From Flavobacteriales bacterium UBA6051 (GTDB taxonomy: Bacteria > Bacteroidota > Bacteroidia > Flavobacteriales_D > Crocinitomicaceae): a stretch of DNA of 64,000 nt. Under the pieces are notes generated by a model that saw only the letters and a list, made by a program, of their open reading frames with translations, did no database searches and was not told the origin of the DNA. The position numbers and the translations under genes are program-made. Below are positions 16,697-25,586 of this stretch, in pieces (the first letter of the stretch is position 1; each line of letters opens with the position of its first letter). The stretch is from assembly GCA_002427735.1 (NCBI GenBank), contig DIYP01000005.1:237440-301439 (forward strand). Direction: 5' to 3'.

Positions 16697-17494
16697 TTAG
16701 TTCTTAATGAACTTTTCGTTTACGTTGTCAAAGTTGATATAATAAACCCCTCTCAAAAGGTTGGAACAGTTCACTGATGAACCTACACCCTTCTTCACAA
16801 TATTTCCGTAAGCATCATAAATCTCATAACGCGTTTCAGCAGGAGAATTATTTGCAACGAACTTAATTTCGTTCTTCACCTTCGCTGGAGTTTTTGTCAC
16901 TTTCGGGGCATTCGATGTGAATTTCACCTCTTCTGAAGGTCTTTTCGTTCCAGAATGGTCGATTTGTACAACACGTACAGTATTTTCACCAGAATGAGGT
17001 GTCACATTGAATTCGTATTTATTCTCATCTCCACTTCCTTGTCCTGCAACCTCACCAATTGAAACCCACTTGTTCCAACGGTATTGCTCTATAAAGAAAG
17101 GAAGCTTTCCTTGTTCGGATTTTGTAACCCATGTTAATTTACCAGCATTGGTAATGTCCATGGAAACGATATTAAATGTTGATCGCGGTAAAAGCACTTC
17201 CGGATTCAACACTTTTGGCTTACATCCATCGTTGTGCTCAATAACGATAAAAACGGGCTCTCCAATTTCAATATTAAATAATGAAAAATCGATTTCGAAG
17301 GCTCCCATACTTGTACCACCAGGCATGATGTCACCGTTTACGGTTACTTTGGTAGCACAATATCCAAACCCTTCATCATCCATAGGATTCTGAACGTATA
17401 GATTTTTACCTTGATAAGTCCCATCAACTGACAGTGCCGCAAATGCCGACACATTCAGTAAAGCCATCAATGTTAGTAATATAAAATTCTTCAT
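16697..17494 (-). CDS. Secreted protein with T9SS-like C-terminal strand domain
   Basis: The protein has 265 residues with a signal peptide of about 18 residues (NVSAFAA). The middle carries no family I can name. The end, RYEIYDAYGNIVKKG then LLRGVYYINFDN and a Lys-rich tail, is the pattern of a type A T9SS sorting domain, which suggests export by T9SS and attachment to the cell surface or release. It has its own upstream promoter box (17577-17570) and a terminator. Confidence 0.75.
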   Translation of the reverse strand: MKNFILLTLMALLNVSAFAALSVDGTYQGKNLYVQNPMDDEGFGYCATKVTVNGDIMPGGTSMGAFEIDFSLFNIEIGEPVFIVIEHNDGCKPKVLNPEVLLPRSTFNIVSMDITNAGKLTWVTKSEQGKLPFFIEQYRWNKWVSIGEVAGQGSGDENKYEFNVTPHSGENTVRVVQIDHSGTKRPSEEVKFTSNAPKVTKTPAKVKNEIKFVANNSPAETRYEIYDAYGNIVKKGVGSSVNCSNLLRGVYYINFDNVNEKFIKN

Positions 17495-17569
17495 CTGACG
17501 TCAGTGTAATAGTGAATTGGCCATAGACGATTTCACTATAAGATTAATCCGTTCTAATTAATTAACCCA

Positions 17570-17577
17570 CAAATATA
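17570..17577 (-). promoter_or_regulatory. -7 box (TATATTTG) for gene 16697-17494
   Basis: The minus strand reads TATATTTG, a full TAnnTTTG match, 76 bp upstream of the ATG, implying a leader of about 70 nt. Confidence 0.55.
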
Positions 17578-17764
17578 ATACGTTTTTAATTTATATTAAG
17601 TAATTCTAACAAATATTTAGTTCTTTCATTATACGGTAAGATTTAGCACTTCTGTGGCGAGGAAAAAGGATTCCCATTTGGCCCTTAAATTATAATTGAG
17701 CAATCTCCAAAAAATTTCAAGATTTTTCTTATTCTTGTATATTGTCGAAAAAAGACCCTTTTCA

Positions 17765-19513
17765 ATGAGAACCTTAGGCCTATCACTTTTACTGTTGTTC
17801 ATTCTTGGCGCATGTGCCAAAGAAGAAAAACAGCAGTTTGAACACAGTGGAGGTACACTGACAATGGCATTGGAAAATGAACCAACGACCTTGATTCCTC
17901 GGATGGTTCGGGACTATTATTCATCAACCGTTTTGTCTCAAGTGACCGAAGGATTGGTTGGATTTGACTCTAAATCCGTTAAAGTCATTCCTAAACTTGC
18001 CCTAGAGTGGTCAAAAAGCGATGATGGAAAGATTTACACATTTACCCTGCGAGAAGATGTATACTTCCATCCAAATGAAATCTTTGCTTCGAAAGAAGAG
18101 CGCTTAATGACACCTGAAGATGTTGTTAAGTCAATTGAGATGGCTTGTACCATGGCTGAAGATGGAACAGAACCTTCAGCTTATTCAATGATTTTTAAGT
18201 CTTTGCTAAAAGGTGCTGATGATTTTATCGAAGGAAAAGCTGATGAGATTTCGGGAATTACTACAGAGGGAAACAAAATCTCCTTAGAGCTAACGCACGA
18301 AGACCATAATTTCCTGAATAAGATGGCTAGTGTAAGTGTTTCTATTATCTCTAAAAAGATTATTGAAGCAGGAAAAGAGACAGATGTTGTTGGAACAGGC
18401 CCCTTTATTTATGACACATACAAATCTGGAGATGAGCCATCGTTGACGCTTCTAAAGAACAACGATTATTACATGAAGGATGAAGAAGGCAACGCACTTC
18501 CTTATTTGGATAGCTTAGTATTTATCTTTCAAAGTCGAAAGTTAGAACAACTAGATATGTTCGAGACAGGTCGATTAGACCTTATTATTGGATTACCTAC
18601 CAGCCGGATTACACGAATGCTTGAAGGAAGAATTGAGGACTTTAATTCTAAACCTCCAAAGTTGATATTGGCCAATAACGCTTTGTTGGAATCACATTTT
18701 TACTATTTCAATATGAATGACGAGCGTTTTAAAAACCCACTTGTTCGTCAGGCATTTAACTACGCGGTTGACAAAGAAACGATTGGTCGGGAGATTTTGC
18801 GCAATCAATATTACGATTTGGGAGAATATGGTGTAACACCACCTATATCCAAAGCTTTGCGCGGTTATGATTTCTCCAGTGTGAAAAATGTCGGTTACGT
18901 TTATGATCCTGCAAAAGCAAAAAAGCTCTTGGCAGAAGCCGGTTATCCAAATGGAGAAGGTTTCGGATCGGTATCGCTCCGATACAATATTGACGATACT
19001 CATTCTGCTGTTGCGGACGAATTCGCCAAACAAATTTTCAAAGTACTAGGCATTAATGTGAACATTGATGGATCAAGCTTCGAGCAATTGAATGAAGATG
19101 GCACCAATGCACAAGGCGATATATTCCGAACTGGATGGGCAGGTGATTACCCAAGTCCAGAAACATTTTTGATGAACTTTTATGGGAAATTTGTTCCTGA
19201 TGAATTAAGCACACCTTCGCCCATCAACAAATCACGCTATAAGAATCATCTCTTCGATGAATTCTATACGCAAGCGATCAACTCTTCTAAAATATCGGAT
19301 CAAATGAAACTCTTTTCTAAAGCTGAAGTAGAGTTAATGAAAGATCCACCTATGATTCCTTTATGGTATTCCGGAGATATTGAAATCACCCAGTCGTATG
19401 TGAGAAATTTCCATTTTAACGCTATTAATTATTTTGATTTTACACGCGTTTACCTTAAGGAGTGGACAGCAGAGGAATATCAGGAGAAGCACAGTACAGC
19501 GGCTGCACAATAG
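17765..19513 (+). CDS. Peptide-type ABC transporter substrate-binding lipoprotein
   Basis: The protein has 582 residues from the ATG at 17765. This start puts LLLLFILGAC, a lipobox, near the N-terminus; the in-frame ATG at 17696 would place 23 non-signal residues before it. The body is an SBP_bac_5 (DppA/OppA) domain: GGTLTMALENEPTTLIP, LSQVTEGLVGFD, KIYTFTLREDVYFHP, FKNPLVRQAFNYAVDKE and IPLWYSGDIEI. It binds oligopeptides or similar solutes at the membrane surface. No permease or ATPase genes are adjacent, so it must work with components encoded elsewhere. Confidence 0.9.
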   Translation: MRTLGLSLLLLFILGACAKEEKQQFEHSGGTLTMALENEPTTLIPRMVRDYYSSTVLSQVTEGLVGFDSKSVKVIPKLALEWSKSDDGKIYTFTLREDVYFHPNEIFASKEERLMTPEDVVKSIEMACTMAEDGTEPSAYSMIFKSLLKGADDFIEGKADEISGITTEGNKISLELTHEDHNFLNKMASVSVSIISKKIIEAGKETDVVGTGPFIYDTYKSGDEPSLTLLKNNDYYMKDEEGNALPYLDSLVFIFQSRKLEQLDMFETGRLDLIIGLPTSRITRMLEGRIEDFNSKPPKLILANNALLESHFYYFNMNDERFKNPLVRQAFNYAVDKETIGREILRNQYYDLGEYGVTPPISKALRGYDFSSVKNVGYVYDPAKAKKLLAEAGYPNGEGFGSVSLRYNIDDTHSAVADEFAKQIFKVLGINVNIDGSSFEQLNEDGTNAQGDIFRTGWAGDYPSPETFLMNFYGKFVPDELSTPSPINKSRYKNHLFDEFYTQAINSSKISDQMKLFSKAEVELMKDPPMIPLWYSGDIEITQSYVRNFHFNAINYFDFTRVYLKEWTAEEYQEKHSTAAAQ

Positions 19514-19615
19514 TAAATCATTATTTTTGTAGTACTTAAGTGTACGACTTGTGAAATTCGCAACTAACTTTTTTAAGCTTGCGCGATTCAGCATTCTTTG
19601 CCATGAGTGATGCGT

Positions 19616-19623
19616 TATGTTTG
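19616..19623 (+). promoter_or_regulatory. -7 box (TATGTTTG) for the TonB receptor
   Basis: Full TAnnTTTG match 29 bp before the ATG at 19652. A second full match, TATTTTTG, lies further up at 19522-19529. Confidence 0.55.
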
Positions 19624-19651
19624 TACTGCTAAACATTAGAAAACTATAAGG

Positions 19652-22090
19652 ATGAGATTTTTATTACTACTTATTTGTGTTGGCGTATCAACAACCTTTG
19701 CACAGCCCTCTCAAACAGTAAGGGGAAAAGTATTTGACTCCGAAACGCAATTCCCTCTATCAGGAGTGCGTGTTGAAATTTTCACATCAGATTCGACTAA
19801 CAAGTATCGTGCGCTTACGGATCTTGACGGTTTGTTTCAAATAGACCAAGTGCCCGTTGGCAAACATGAACTGGTTGCAAAGTATATGACATATGATACA
19901 AAGGTCACAACCATTACCGTCAATTCAGGGAAACAAACTATTGTGAATCTTCCATTACAGGAAAGCTTTGTTGACGTCGAGGAAGTCACCGTATCAGCTC
20001 GTAAGAAAGGCCAGGTCGTTAATGAATTGGCGTTGATCTCCGCACAGCAGTTCAGTGTAGAAGAAACAGATCGCTACCCCGGTTCTCGATCAGATCCGGC
20101 CCGAATGGCGTCCAACTTTGCAGGAGTTGGGGGAACGGATGATTCACGTAATGATATTGTCATTCGTGGTAATTCACCACTCGGGGTTGTATGGCGCGTA
20201 GAAGGGATTGATATTCCAAACCCGTCTCACTTTGCCATCGCCGGAAGTACCGGAGGACCTGTTTCTATTCTTAACAATAAAATATTAGCGAATTCAGATT
20301 TTTTCATGAGTGCATTCCCCGCTGAATATGGGAATTCCACTTCAGGTGTCTTTGACCTAAAACTGCGAAACGGTAACAATGCTCAACACGAGTTAACAGG
20401 TCAATTTGGTTTTCTGGGAACAGAAATCATGGCAGAAGGTCCCATGAATAAGAATGGAAACTCCAGCTATCTGGTTATGGGGCGATATTCAACGTTAAGC
20501 CTTTTCCAGGCTATGGGAATACAAATTGGGACGGACGCAGTACCTGTTTATGGAGACGGCGCATTTAAATTTAACTGGCGCCTCAAAAATGGCGGAGCGA
20601 TTTCCTTATTTGGAATTGGCGGAGCAAGTGATATTGCTATTAAAATTTCAGATCAAACAGAATACAGCGAAGAATTCTACGGCGAAGGAGATCGTGATCA
20701 ATTCTTTGGCACTTCCATGGCCGTTGGTGGATTATCATTAAAGAAACCACTGAATGAAAAGACATTCATTGCATCTACGATTGCTTATTCCTATGAGGAT
20801 CAAAACTCAAAGCACAACTATTTATGGAGAGATCTAGACACTGCAACAAATCGTATTACCGTATTAGATGAGTATCCGCTTATGCGTTATCGATATGCTA
20901 CTCAAAAAGCATCAGCTTTCTTTAGCGCCAACCACAAAGTCAATAAGAAGCACTTGATAAAAGCCGGTTTCAATGCCGATATGTATCTGTTCAATATGGT
21001 TGATTCTGTTCTCGCCCCAGGACATGATACGCTTAACAATGATAATTTTATCAATCGATGGGATTATCAGGGAAGCGCGGCAATGCTCAGAGCATTTGTG
21101 CAATGGAAATGGCGTATTACGGAGAAAATGGCTTTCACTGCTGGAATCAATAACCAGTACTTCTCGCTGAGTAATAGCTTCAGCATTGCTGAACCGCGTT
21201 TAGGCTGGAAACTAAATATGAATAAAGGCCAATCCATTAGCGTAGGAGCGGGTATGCATAGTATGACGCAACCTATGTATACGTATCTGTATCACCAATA
21301 TGATTCCATTTCAGGTGAACGAGTCTACCATAACAAGAATATGGATTTTTCACGCAGTATACACACAGGTATAGCTTATGAAAAAGCATTCAAGAAAAGT
21401 TTGAACCTCAAAATCGAAGGGTATTATCAGTACTTATATAACATTCCTGTTACCATTGATTCATCTGCCTTTTCACTAATCAATATGGGAAGTGGATTTG
21501 CACGTTTCTTCCCTGAACCACTTGAAAATACAGGGACTGGGTACAATTATGGTCTTGAGGTGACCCTGCAAAAGTTCTTTGATAAGTCATTCTTCTTCTT
21601 GTTCTCGGGAACTATTTTTGACTCTCGCTATTACGGCAGCGATGGTGTTTTACGCAATACTTCATACAACGGTAATTACATTGTGAATTTATTGGGTGGG
21701 AAGGAATTCAAAATAGGTCAAAAGCACTCCATTGGTTTAGGATTGAAAACAACATACGCCGGTGGCCAGCGCTATGGTCGAGTGGACATTGCTCAAACCA
21801 ACTTCTTGCAAGAAATTATTTTTCAGGACGAAGACTTTAACAACTTCCAATTCCGCGATTATTTCCGACTTGACCTAAAAGTTAGCTGGAAAATGAACGC
21901 AAAACGTGCAACGCATGAAATCGGATTGGACTTAGTGAATATTACCAATCAGCGTAATCTTTTGAGTCTAGCCTATGCACCAAATTTAGCGGATCCTTCC
22001 GCGGATCCAGTGGCTGAAAAACAACAACTAGGTTTCTTGCCGATCTTCTTTTACAAAATTGACTTGAGGTTGGGCGGAAAAAAGAAATAA
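19652..22090 (+). CDS. TonB-dependent outer-membrane receptor with CarboxypepD_reg-like domain
   Basis: The protein has 812 residues. A signal peptide (1-17) is followed by a carboxypeptidase-regulatory-like domain (about 19-105: VRGKVFDSETQFPLSGVRVEI). A plug region contains DDSRNDIVIRGNSPLGVVWRVEGIDIPNP, and a long beta-barrel ends in ...FYKIDLRLGGKKK. This is the architecture of Bacteroidota TonB receptors that take up glycans, chelates or peptides. No SusD partner follows, so it is not a classical Sus pair. A terminator ends the unit. Confidence 0.9.
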   Translation: MRFLLLLICVGVSTTFAQPSQTVRGKVFDSETQFPLSGVRVEIFTSDSTNKYRALTDLDGLFQIDQVPVGKHELVAKYMTYDTKVTTITVNSGKQTIVNLPLQESFVDVEEVTVSARKKGQVVNELALISAQQFSVEETDRYPGSRSDPARMASNFAGVGGTDDSRNDIVIRGNSPLGVVWRVEGIDIPNPSHFAIAGSTGGPVSILNNKILANSDFFMSAFPAEYGNSTSGVFDLKLRNGNNAQHELTGQFGFLGTEIMAEGPMNKNGNSSYLVMGRYSTLSLFQAMGIQIGTDAVPVYGDGAFKFNWRLKNGGAISLFGIGGASDIAIKISDQTEYSEEFYGEGDRDQFFGTSMAVGGLSLKKPLNEKTFIASTIAYSYEDQNSKHNYLWRDLDTATNRITVLDEYPLMRYRYATQKASAFFSANHKVNKKHLIKAGFNADMYLFNMVDSVLAPGHDTLNNDNFINRWDYQGSAAMLRAFVQWKWRITEKMAFTAGINNQYFSLSNSFSIAEPRLGWKLNMNKGQSISVGAGMHSMTQPMYTYLYHQYDSISGERVYHNKNMDFSRSIHTGIAYEKAFKKSLNLKIEGYYQYLYNIPVTIDSSAFSLINMGSGFARFFPEPLENTGTGYNYGLEVTLQKFFDKSFFFLFSGTIFDSRYYGSDGVLRNTSYNGNYIVNLLGGKEFKIGQKHSIGLGLKTTYAGGQRYGRVDIAQTNFLQEIIFQDEDFNNFQFRDYFRLDLKVSWKMNAKRATHEIGLDLVNITNQRNLLSLAYAPNLADPSADPVAEKQQLGFLPIFFYKIDLRLGGKKK

Positions 22091-22108
22091 TTCTACAAAC
22101 AGGTAACA

Positions 22109-22136
22109 AGCCGGAGCATTTGCTTCGGCTTTTTTT
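22109..22136 (+). terminator. Terminator after the TonB receptor
   Basis: AGCCGGAGC (22109-22117) pairs with GCTTCGGCT (22122-22130), allowing G-T pairs, followed by seven T. Confidence 0.8.
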
Positions 22137-22140
22137 AATC

Positions 22141-23034
22141 TTACCAAACGGGGCAGCTGTCGCAGCTATTGGTTGGTCGAATGTAAATTAAAAAGCCTAA
22201 GACTGTATCTGACATTATAAATCCGTAAGCATGTCGCGCGTATGAGCTAGGGTCATTTGGACGCGTGCGCACTTTAAGCTGGTGATGTAATCCTCCACTA
22301 AAAGTAGATTGTAGGAATATATGTCGAAAGAACTCCAATCGGAGTCCTACATGAGCTGACAGTCCATACCCCGACATAGAGATCGTCTTTCGCTCATTGA
22401 TACTATTGTTATCAATCGGGTGCTCTCCAAGAATAAAATCATTGTATGAAAGTAGTCCTCCGGTCGACAACCCAAGATTAGATGAGATCGCAAACCAGTC
22501 ATTTCTACCCGCTTTCCATAGCATATCAGTCCGCATTAACTCTAATCGGATGTAATTAACTCCATCGGAATTCTCGTAGTGAAAAAACTTGCGGTTCGTC
22601 GTTATGGGTTCACCATTGAACGTTCCATTCCATTGTGAATCTACTGATTCATCAATTGTTCCACTTAGGTTAACCTGATTATGATCAGCAAAAATATACT
22701 TCATGTGATCATACCCTAAAGAGATGGCCCAATGATCTTTGAAATAATAACCTATTCTTGCATTAAACTGTGGAACAGTAAATTGATTAGGATCAAAATA
22801 GACAGTAAAGTTGAACTCTTCAGGGTTATCATATGATTTTGCACCTTGCATCGTGAAATCATATCCTGGCCCTTGAAAATTAATATTGCTCTTTGTATAA
22901 CCAGCTCGATTATAACCCCAATAGCCGAAAAATGTTCCCTTGGCATAGGAAACTTTCTTTTTCATTCTCTTGAAACCCTGAGCTTGTGAAAACAAGGGAG
23001 TCAATATTACCAACAACAATAAAAATCTTTTCAT
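22141..23034 (-). CDS. Outer-membrane beta-barrel protein of unknown function
   Basis: The protein has 297 residues with a signal peptide of about 18 residues (LTPLFSQAQ). The remainder alternates aromatic and polar residues as in a small barrel (FNARIGYYFKDHWAISLGYDHMKYIF, GYGLSAHVGLRLEFFRHIFLQSTFSGGLHH). I recognise no named family. It starts 3 bp after the pseudouridine synthase stop, so the two are co-transcribed. It ends in a short Cys-containing tail, SCDSCPVW. Confidence 0.75.
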   Translation of the reverse strand: MKRFLLLLVILTPLFSQAQGFKRMKKKVSYAKGTFFGYWGYNRAGYTKSNINFQGPGYDFTMQGAKSYDNPEEFNFTVYFDPNQFTVPQFNARIGYYFKDHWAISLGYDHMKYIFADHNQVNLSGTIDESVDSQWNGTFNGEPITTNRKFFHYENSDGVNYIRLELMRTDMLWKAGRNDWFAISSNLGLSTGGLLSYNDFILGEHPIDNNSINERKTISMSGYGLSAHVGLRLEFFRHIFLQSTFSGGLHHQLKVRTRPNDPSSYARHAYGFIMSDTVLGFLIYIRPTNSCDSCPVW

Positions 23035-23037
23035 AGC

Positions 23038-23928
23038 TTATTTCATTCGAAGGAATGCCACCTCTTTTTCTCCTAAATGACGGTAAGTACCGCGTGGTAA
23101 ATCTTTCTTGGTTAAACCTGCAAACATCACTCGATCCAATTTTACCACTTTATATCCTAGCGCTTCGAATGTCCTGCGTACAATTCTATTCTTCCCGGAA
23201 TGTAGTTCAACACCTACCAACTTTGCATCTTCTTCTGAAGTAAATTCCGCTTTGTCAAATCGAGACTTTCCATCTTCCAAATCAACACCTGAGAGGAGTT
23301 TTTGCAAGTCAATAGAACTAATCTTTTTATTTAATTCTACTTGATAAATCTTATTCGCTTTATGTTTCGGATGCGTCAATTTCTTAGCAAGGTCGCCATC
23401 GTTTGTAAACAGCAAAAGTCCAGTCGTATCCCGATCCAATCTACCGACCGGATAAATTCGTTCCCTACATGCTTTTTTAACCAAGCTCATTACCGTTCTT
23501 CTACCCATTGGATCATCCATTGTAGTGATAAACCCTTTTGGTTTGTTCAACAATACATAGCGCTTTTCTTCTGCGTTAATCGATTCGCCATCGTACTTTA
23601 CGTTGTCCCCTGGCTTCACTTTAAAGCCCATTTCGGTTACAATTTCACCGTTTACGGAAACTACACCTGTCTTAATCAAAACATCCGCTTCTCTACGTGA
23701 ACACACTCCTGCATTGGATAAATATTTGTTCAAGCGCACTTCTTCATCATTGAATGAAGGAAGCGGATCTCCTTTTTTCTGTTTGTCCTTATAATCGATG
23801 TATTTGCGCTTATCGCGGGAGCTAACTTTCTTTCCTCCTACAGATTGTCCGGAAGCACCTTTTCTTCCTTTAAACGTTGTTTTATTGGAATCGTTACCAC
23901 GACCCTTGGGTTTTCTTGAGTTCTTCAC
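23038..23928 (-). CDS. RluB/RsuA-family pseudouridine synthase
   Basis: The protein has 296 residues from a GTG at 23928. An upstream in-frame TTG (23961) overlaps the promoter box and is rejected. A basic N-terminal tail (about 1-60) leads to an S4 RNA-binding domain (VRLNKYLSNAGVCSRREADVLI). The catalytic core follows, with GRLDRDTTGLLLFTNDG carrying the nucleophilic Asp, and HSGKNRIVRRTFEALGY. It makes pseudouridine in rRNA, probably in the large subunit (RluB-like). The long basic tail is common in Bacteroidota members. Confidence 0.9.
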   Translation of the reverse strand: MKNSRKPKGRGNDSNKTTFKGRKGASGQSVGGKKVSSRDKRKYIDYKDKQKKGDPLPSFNDEEVRLNKYLSNAGVCSRREADVLIKTGVVSVNGEIVTEMGFKVKPGDNVKYDGESINAEEKRYVLLNKPKGFITTMDDPMGRRTVMSLVKKACRERIYPVGRLDRDTTGLLLFTNDGDLAKKLTHPKHKANKIYQVELNKKISSIDLQKLLSGVDLEDGKSRFDKAEFTSEEDAKLVGVELHSGKNRIVRRTFEALGYKVVKLDRVMFAGLTKKDLPRGTYRHLGEKEVAFLRMK

Positions 23929-23942
23929 GAGCTTAATTTCTG

Positions 23943-23950
23943 CAAAGATA
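23943..23950 (-). promoter_or_regulatory. -7 box (TATCTTTG) for the pseudouridine synthase operon
   Basis: The minus strand reads TATCTTTG ending 15 bases before the GTG at 23928. Transcription would start inside the longer reading frame, which supports the GTG start. Confidence 0.65.
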
Positions 23951-23997
23951 CGACAAATCAAGCATTTGATTTCAAGTCGACATTTAAGACGCAGTCT

Positions 23998-24357
23998 CTA
24001 CACCAACGGATAAAAAGCATCTTCAATGTGCTCAACTTCCATTCGATTCTGATTTAAAACAATTGAAACAATATCGAAGCGCACATCATCATCTATTTCG
24101 TATTGATTGACATACTCGTTTGCAACTCGAATTACCTGACGTTGCTTGGCAATTGAAACAGCCTCATATGGCTTTCCAAGCGCGTTAGAGTTACGCGTCT
24201 TTACTTCTACTACAACGAGCTGATTGTTCTTCCGACATATAATATCGATCTCGGCATGCTTCCATCTATAATTGCGTGCTACAATCTCGTACCCTTTTGC
24301 AACTAAATGGTGTTCTGCAAGATTTTCTCCGGCGACGCCGAGTTCAATATGATTCAT
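23998..24357 (-). CDS. YraN family (UPF0102) endonuclease-like protein
   Basis: The 119-residue protein matches the UPF0102 family: GVAGENLAEHHLVAKGYEIVARNYRWKHAEIDIICRKNNQLVVVEVKTR. The ExD...ExK set (EIDII, VEVKTR) is a restriction-endonuclease-like fold signature. Its cellular role is not settled. Length is typical. Confidence 0.9.
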   Translation of the reverse strand: MNHIELGVAGENLAEHHLVAKGYEIVARNYRWKHAEIDIICRKNNQLVVVEVKTRNSNALGKPYEAVSIAKQRQVIRVANEYVNQYEIDDDVRFDIVSIVLNQNRMEVEHIEDAFYPLV

Positions 24358-24509
24358 AGAATAGGTTTCTAAATAAGTTAACTAAAAAATGCTTGCCGTA
24401 AGCCGTTCGCAAACTTTAACCTGTTCCTTAATCGAAAGAAATACAGATTACTTACGAAAAGTACACTTTCTTTTTTGAACCAATCGAATACTCATATGTA
24501 GTTGATGAC

Positions 24510-25115
24510 ATGCGTTTGTTGATTACTTTTCTAATTCTTGCATCCTTTGCTTTTGGTCAGCAGAGCGTACTTGTCATCGGGAATCATGATGCACTCTGTC
24601 TAGAAGATTCTATAAAGTTTGAACGCACTGATTCACTCCCATCCTCACTCCATTCTTTCGATGCTATTATGCTCTTTTCGGGTTCGACCAGTCACCTTTC
24701 AGAAAAAGATGTAGATCGAATTGTGTACTTCGTTGAATCCGGTGGTGGGCTATATTCGGGGGCTGAAAACTGGCCACTACAAGCAGAATCTAATCAGCTT
24801 ACACATCGAATTTACAAGAAAGAAAGTTTTGGTTCATTTGATGTCTCTAAAGCTGAAGTGAACAAAGAAAATGGCAACTTGGAGCTTCAATCAATGGAGA
24901 TCCTTCCCGCTGGCACTACCACTGTAGCATTTCCCATGGACCATCGACTCAAAGTCGAGGCCTGGATCGAAGACCAACCTTTAATTTTATCTGGAGAGAT
25001 AGCTGAAGGGCGCATCATCATTGATGGTGGTTATTCCAGATTTTATTGCAACGCCAGAAATGATAAAACAGATACCTTGCTACGTGAATTCCTGAAATTT
25101 CTTCTTCATCAATAG
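24510..25115 (+). CDS. Secreted protein with GATase1-like fold, unknown function
   Basis: The protein has 201 residues with a signal peptide (ILASFAFGQ). The body resembles class I glutamine-amidotransferase-like (DUF4350/ThuA-like) folds: SVLVIGNHDA, FDAIMLFSGSTSHLSEKDVDRIVYFVESGGGLYSG, and GRIIIDGGYSRFY. No catalytic Cys-His pair is obvious, so a binding role is possible. It may be paired with the small gene that starts 41 bp downstream. Confidence 0.6.
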   Translation: MRLLITFLILASFAFGQQSVLVIGNHDALCLEDSIKFERTDSLPSSLHSFDAIMLFSGSTSHLSEKDVDRIVYFVESGGGLYSGAENWPLQAESNQLTHRIYKKESFGSFDVSKAEVNKENGNLELQSMEILPAGTTTVAFPMDHRLKVEAWIEDQPLILSGEIAEGRIIIDGGYSRFYCNARNDKTDTLLREFLKFLLHQ

Positions 25116-25156
25116 GTAAAAATTGTATCTTGCTAACAAGCACTTAATCTAACCTA

Positions 25157-25573
25157 ATGAAATCCCCTGTTGATGCTCTTCTCGCATTGAGAGAGAACCA
25201 CTCCATATATATTACACCTAACCAATCGTTTAGTATGGAGCGTCTGCGAAGTGCTGAATTACGCATTCAACAATCTTCCTGGACAATTCTCATTGACGAC
25301 GAGTATGATGACCTCAAGGAAGAAAGTCAACTGATGTGTTTGTACCTCATACTCCGAGAACTAGAGATTTATCAAAGTGAAACTGATTTTTTAACCTGGT
25401 GCAATCAAAATGGGAGCAATGCCGCCAATTCAATGCTACTTCAATACTATAAAGATCTTGGCAAAACAACACTTGAAATTGAATCCATTTTGGGAAGCAT
25501 CGATAGTCAAATTACCGATTTAGACTATCAACTAAGAACTGGAATTATAGAGGAGCTTATTGCTGCAGGGTAA
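25157..25573 (+). CDS. Small cytoplasmic protein of unknown function
   Basis: The 138-residue protein has no signal peptide and no membrane segment. It is mostly helical and acidic (EYDDLKEESQLMCLYLILRELEIYQSETDFL). I do not recognise the family. It follows the secreted GATase-like gene on the same strand and converges with the M48 protease gene 13 bp later. Confidence 0.6.
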   Translation: MKSPVDALLALRENHSIYITPNQSFSMERLRSAELRIQQSSWTILIDDEYDDLKEESQLMCLYLILRELEIYQSETDFLTWCNQNGSNAANSMLLQYYKDLGKTTLEIESILGSIDSQITDLDYQLRTGIIEELIAAG

Positions 25574-25586
25574 CGATCTTAATTAT

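Noticed and set aside
17495..17764. A small gene between the secreted-protein gene and the peptide-binding lipoprotein gene
   Set aside because: The only frames are short and AT-rich without start context; the region holds just the promoter box at 17570-17577 and no visible structure.
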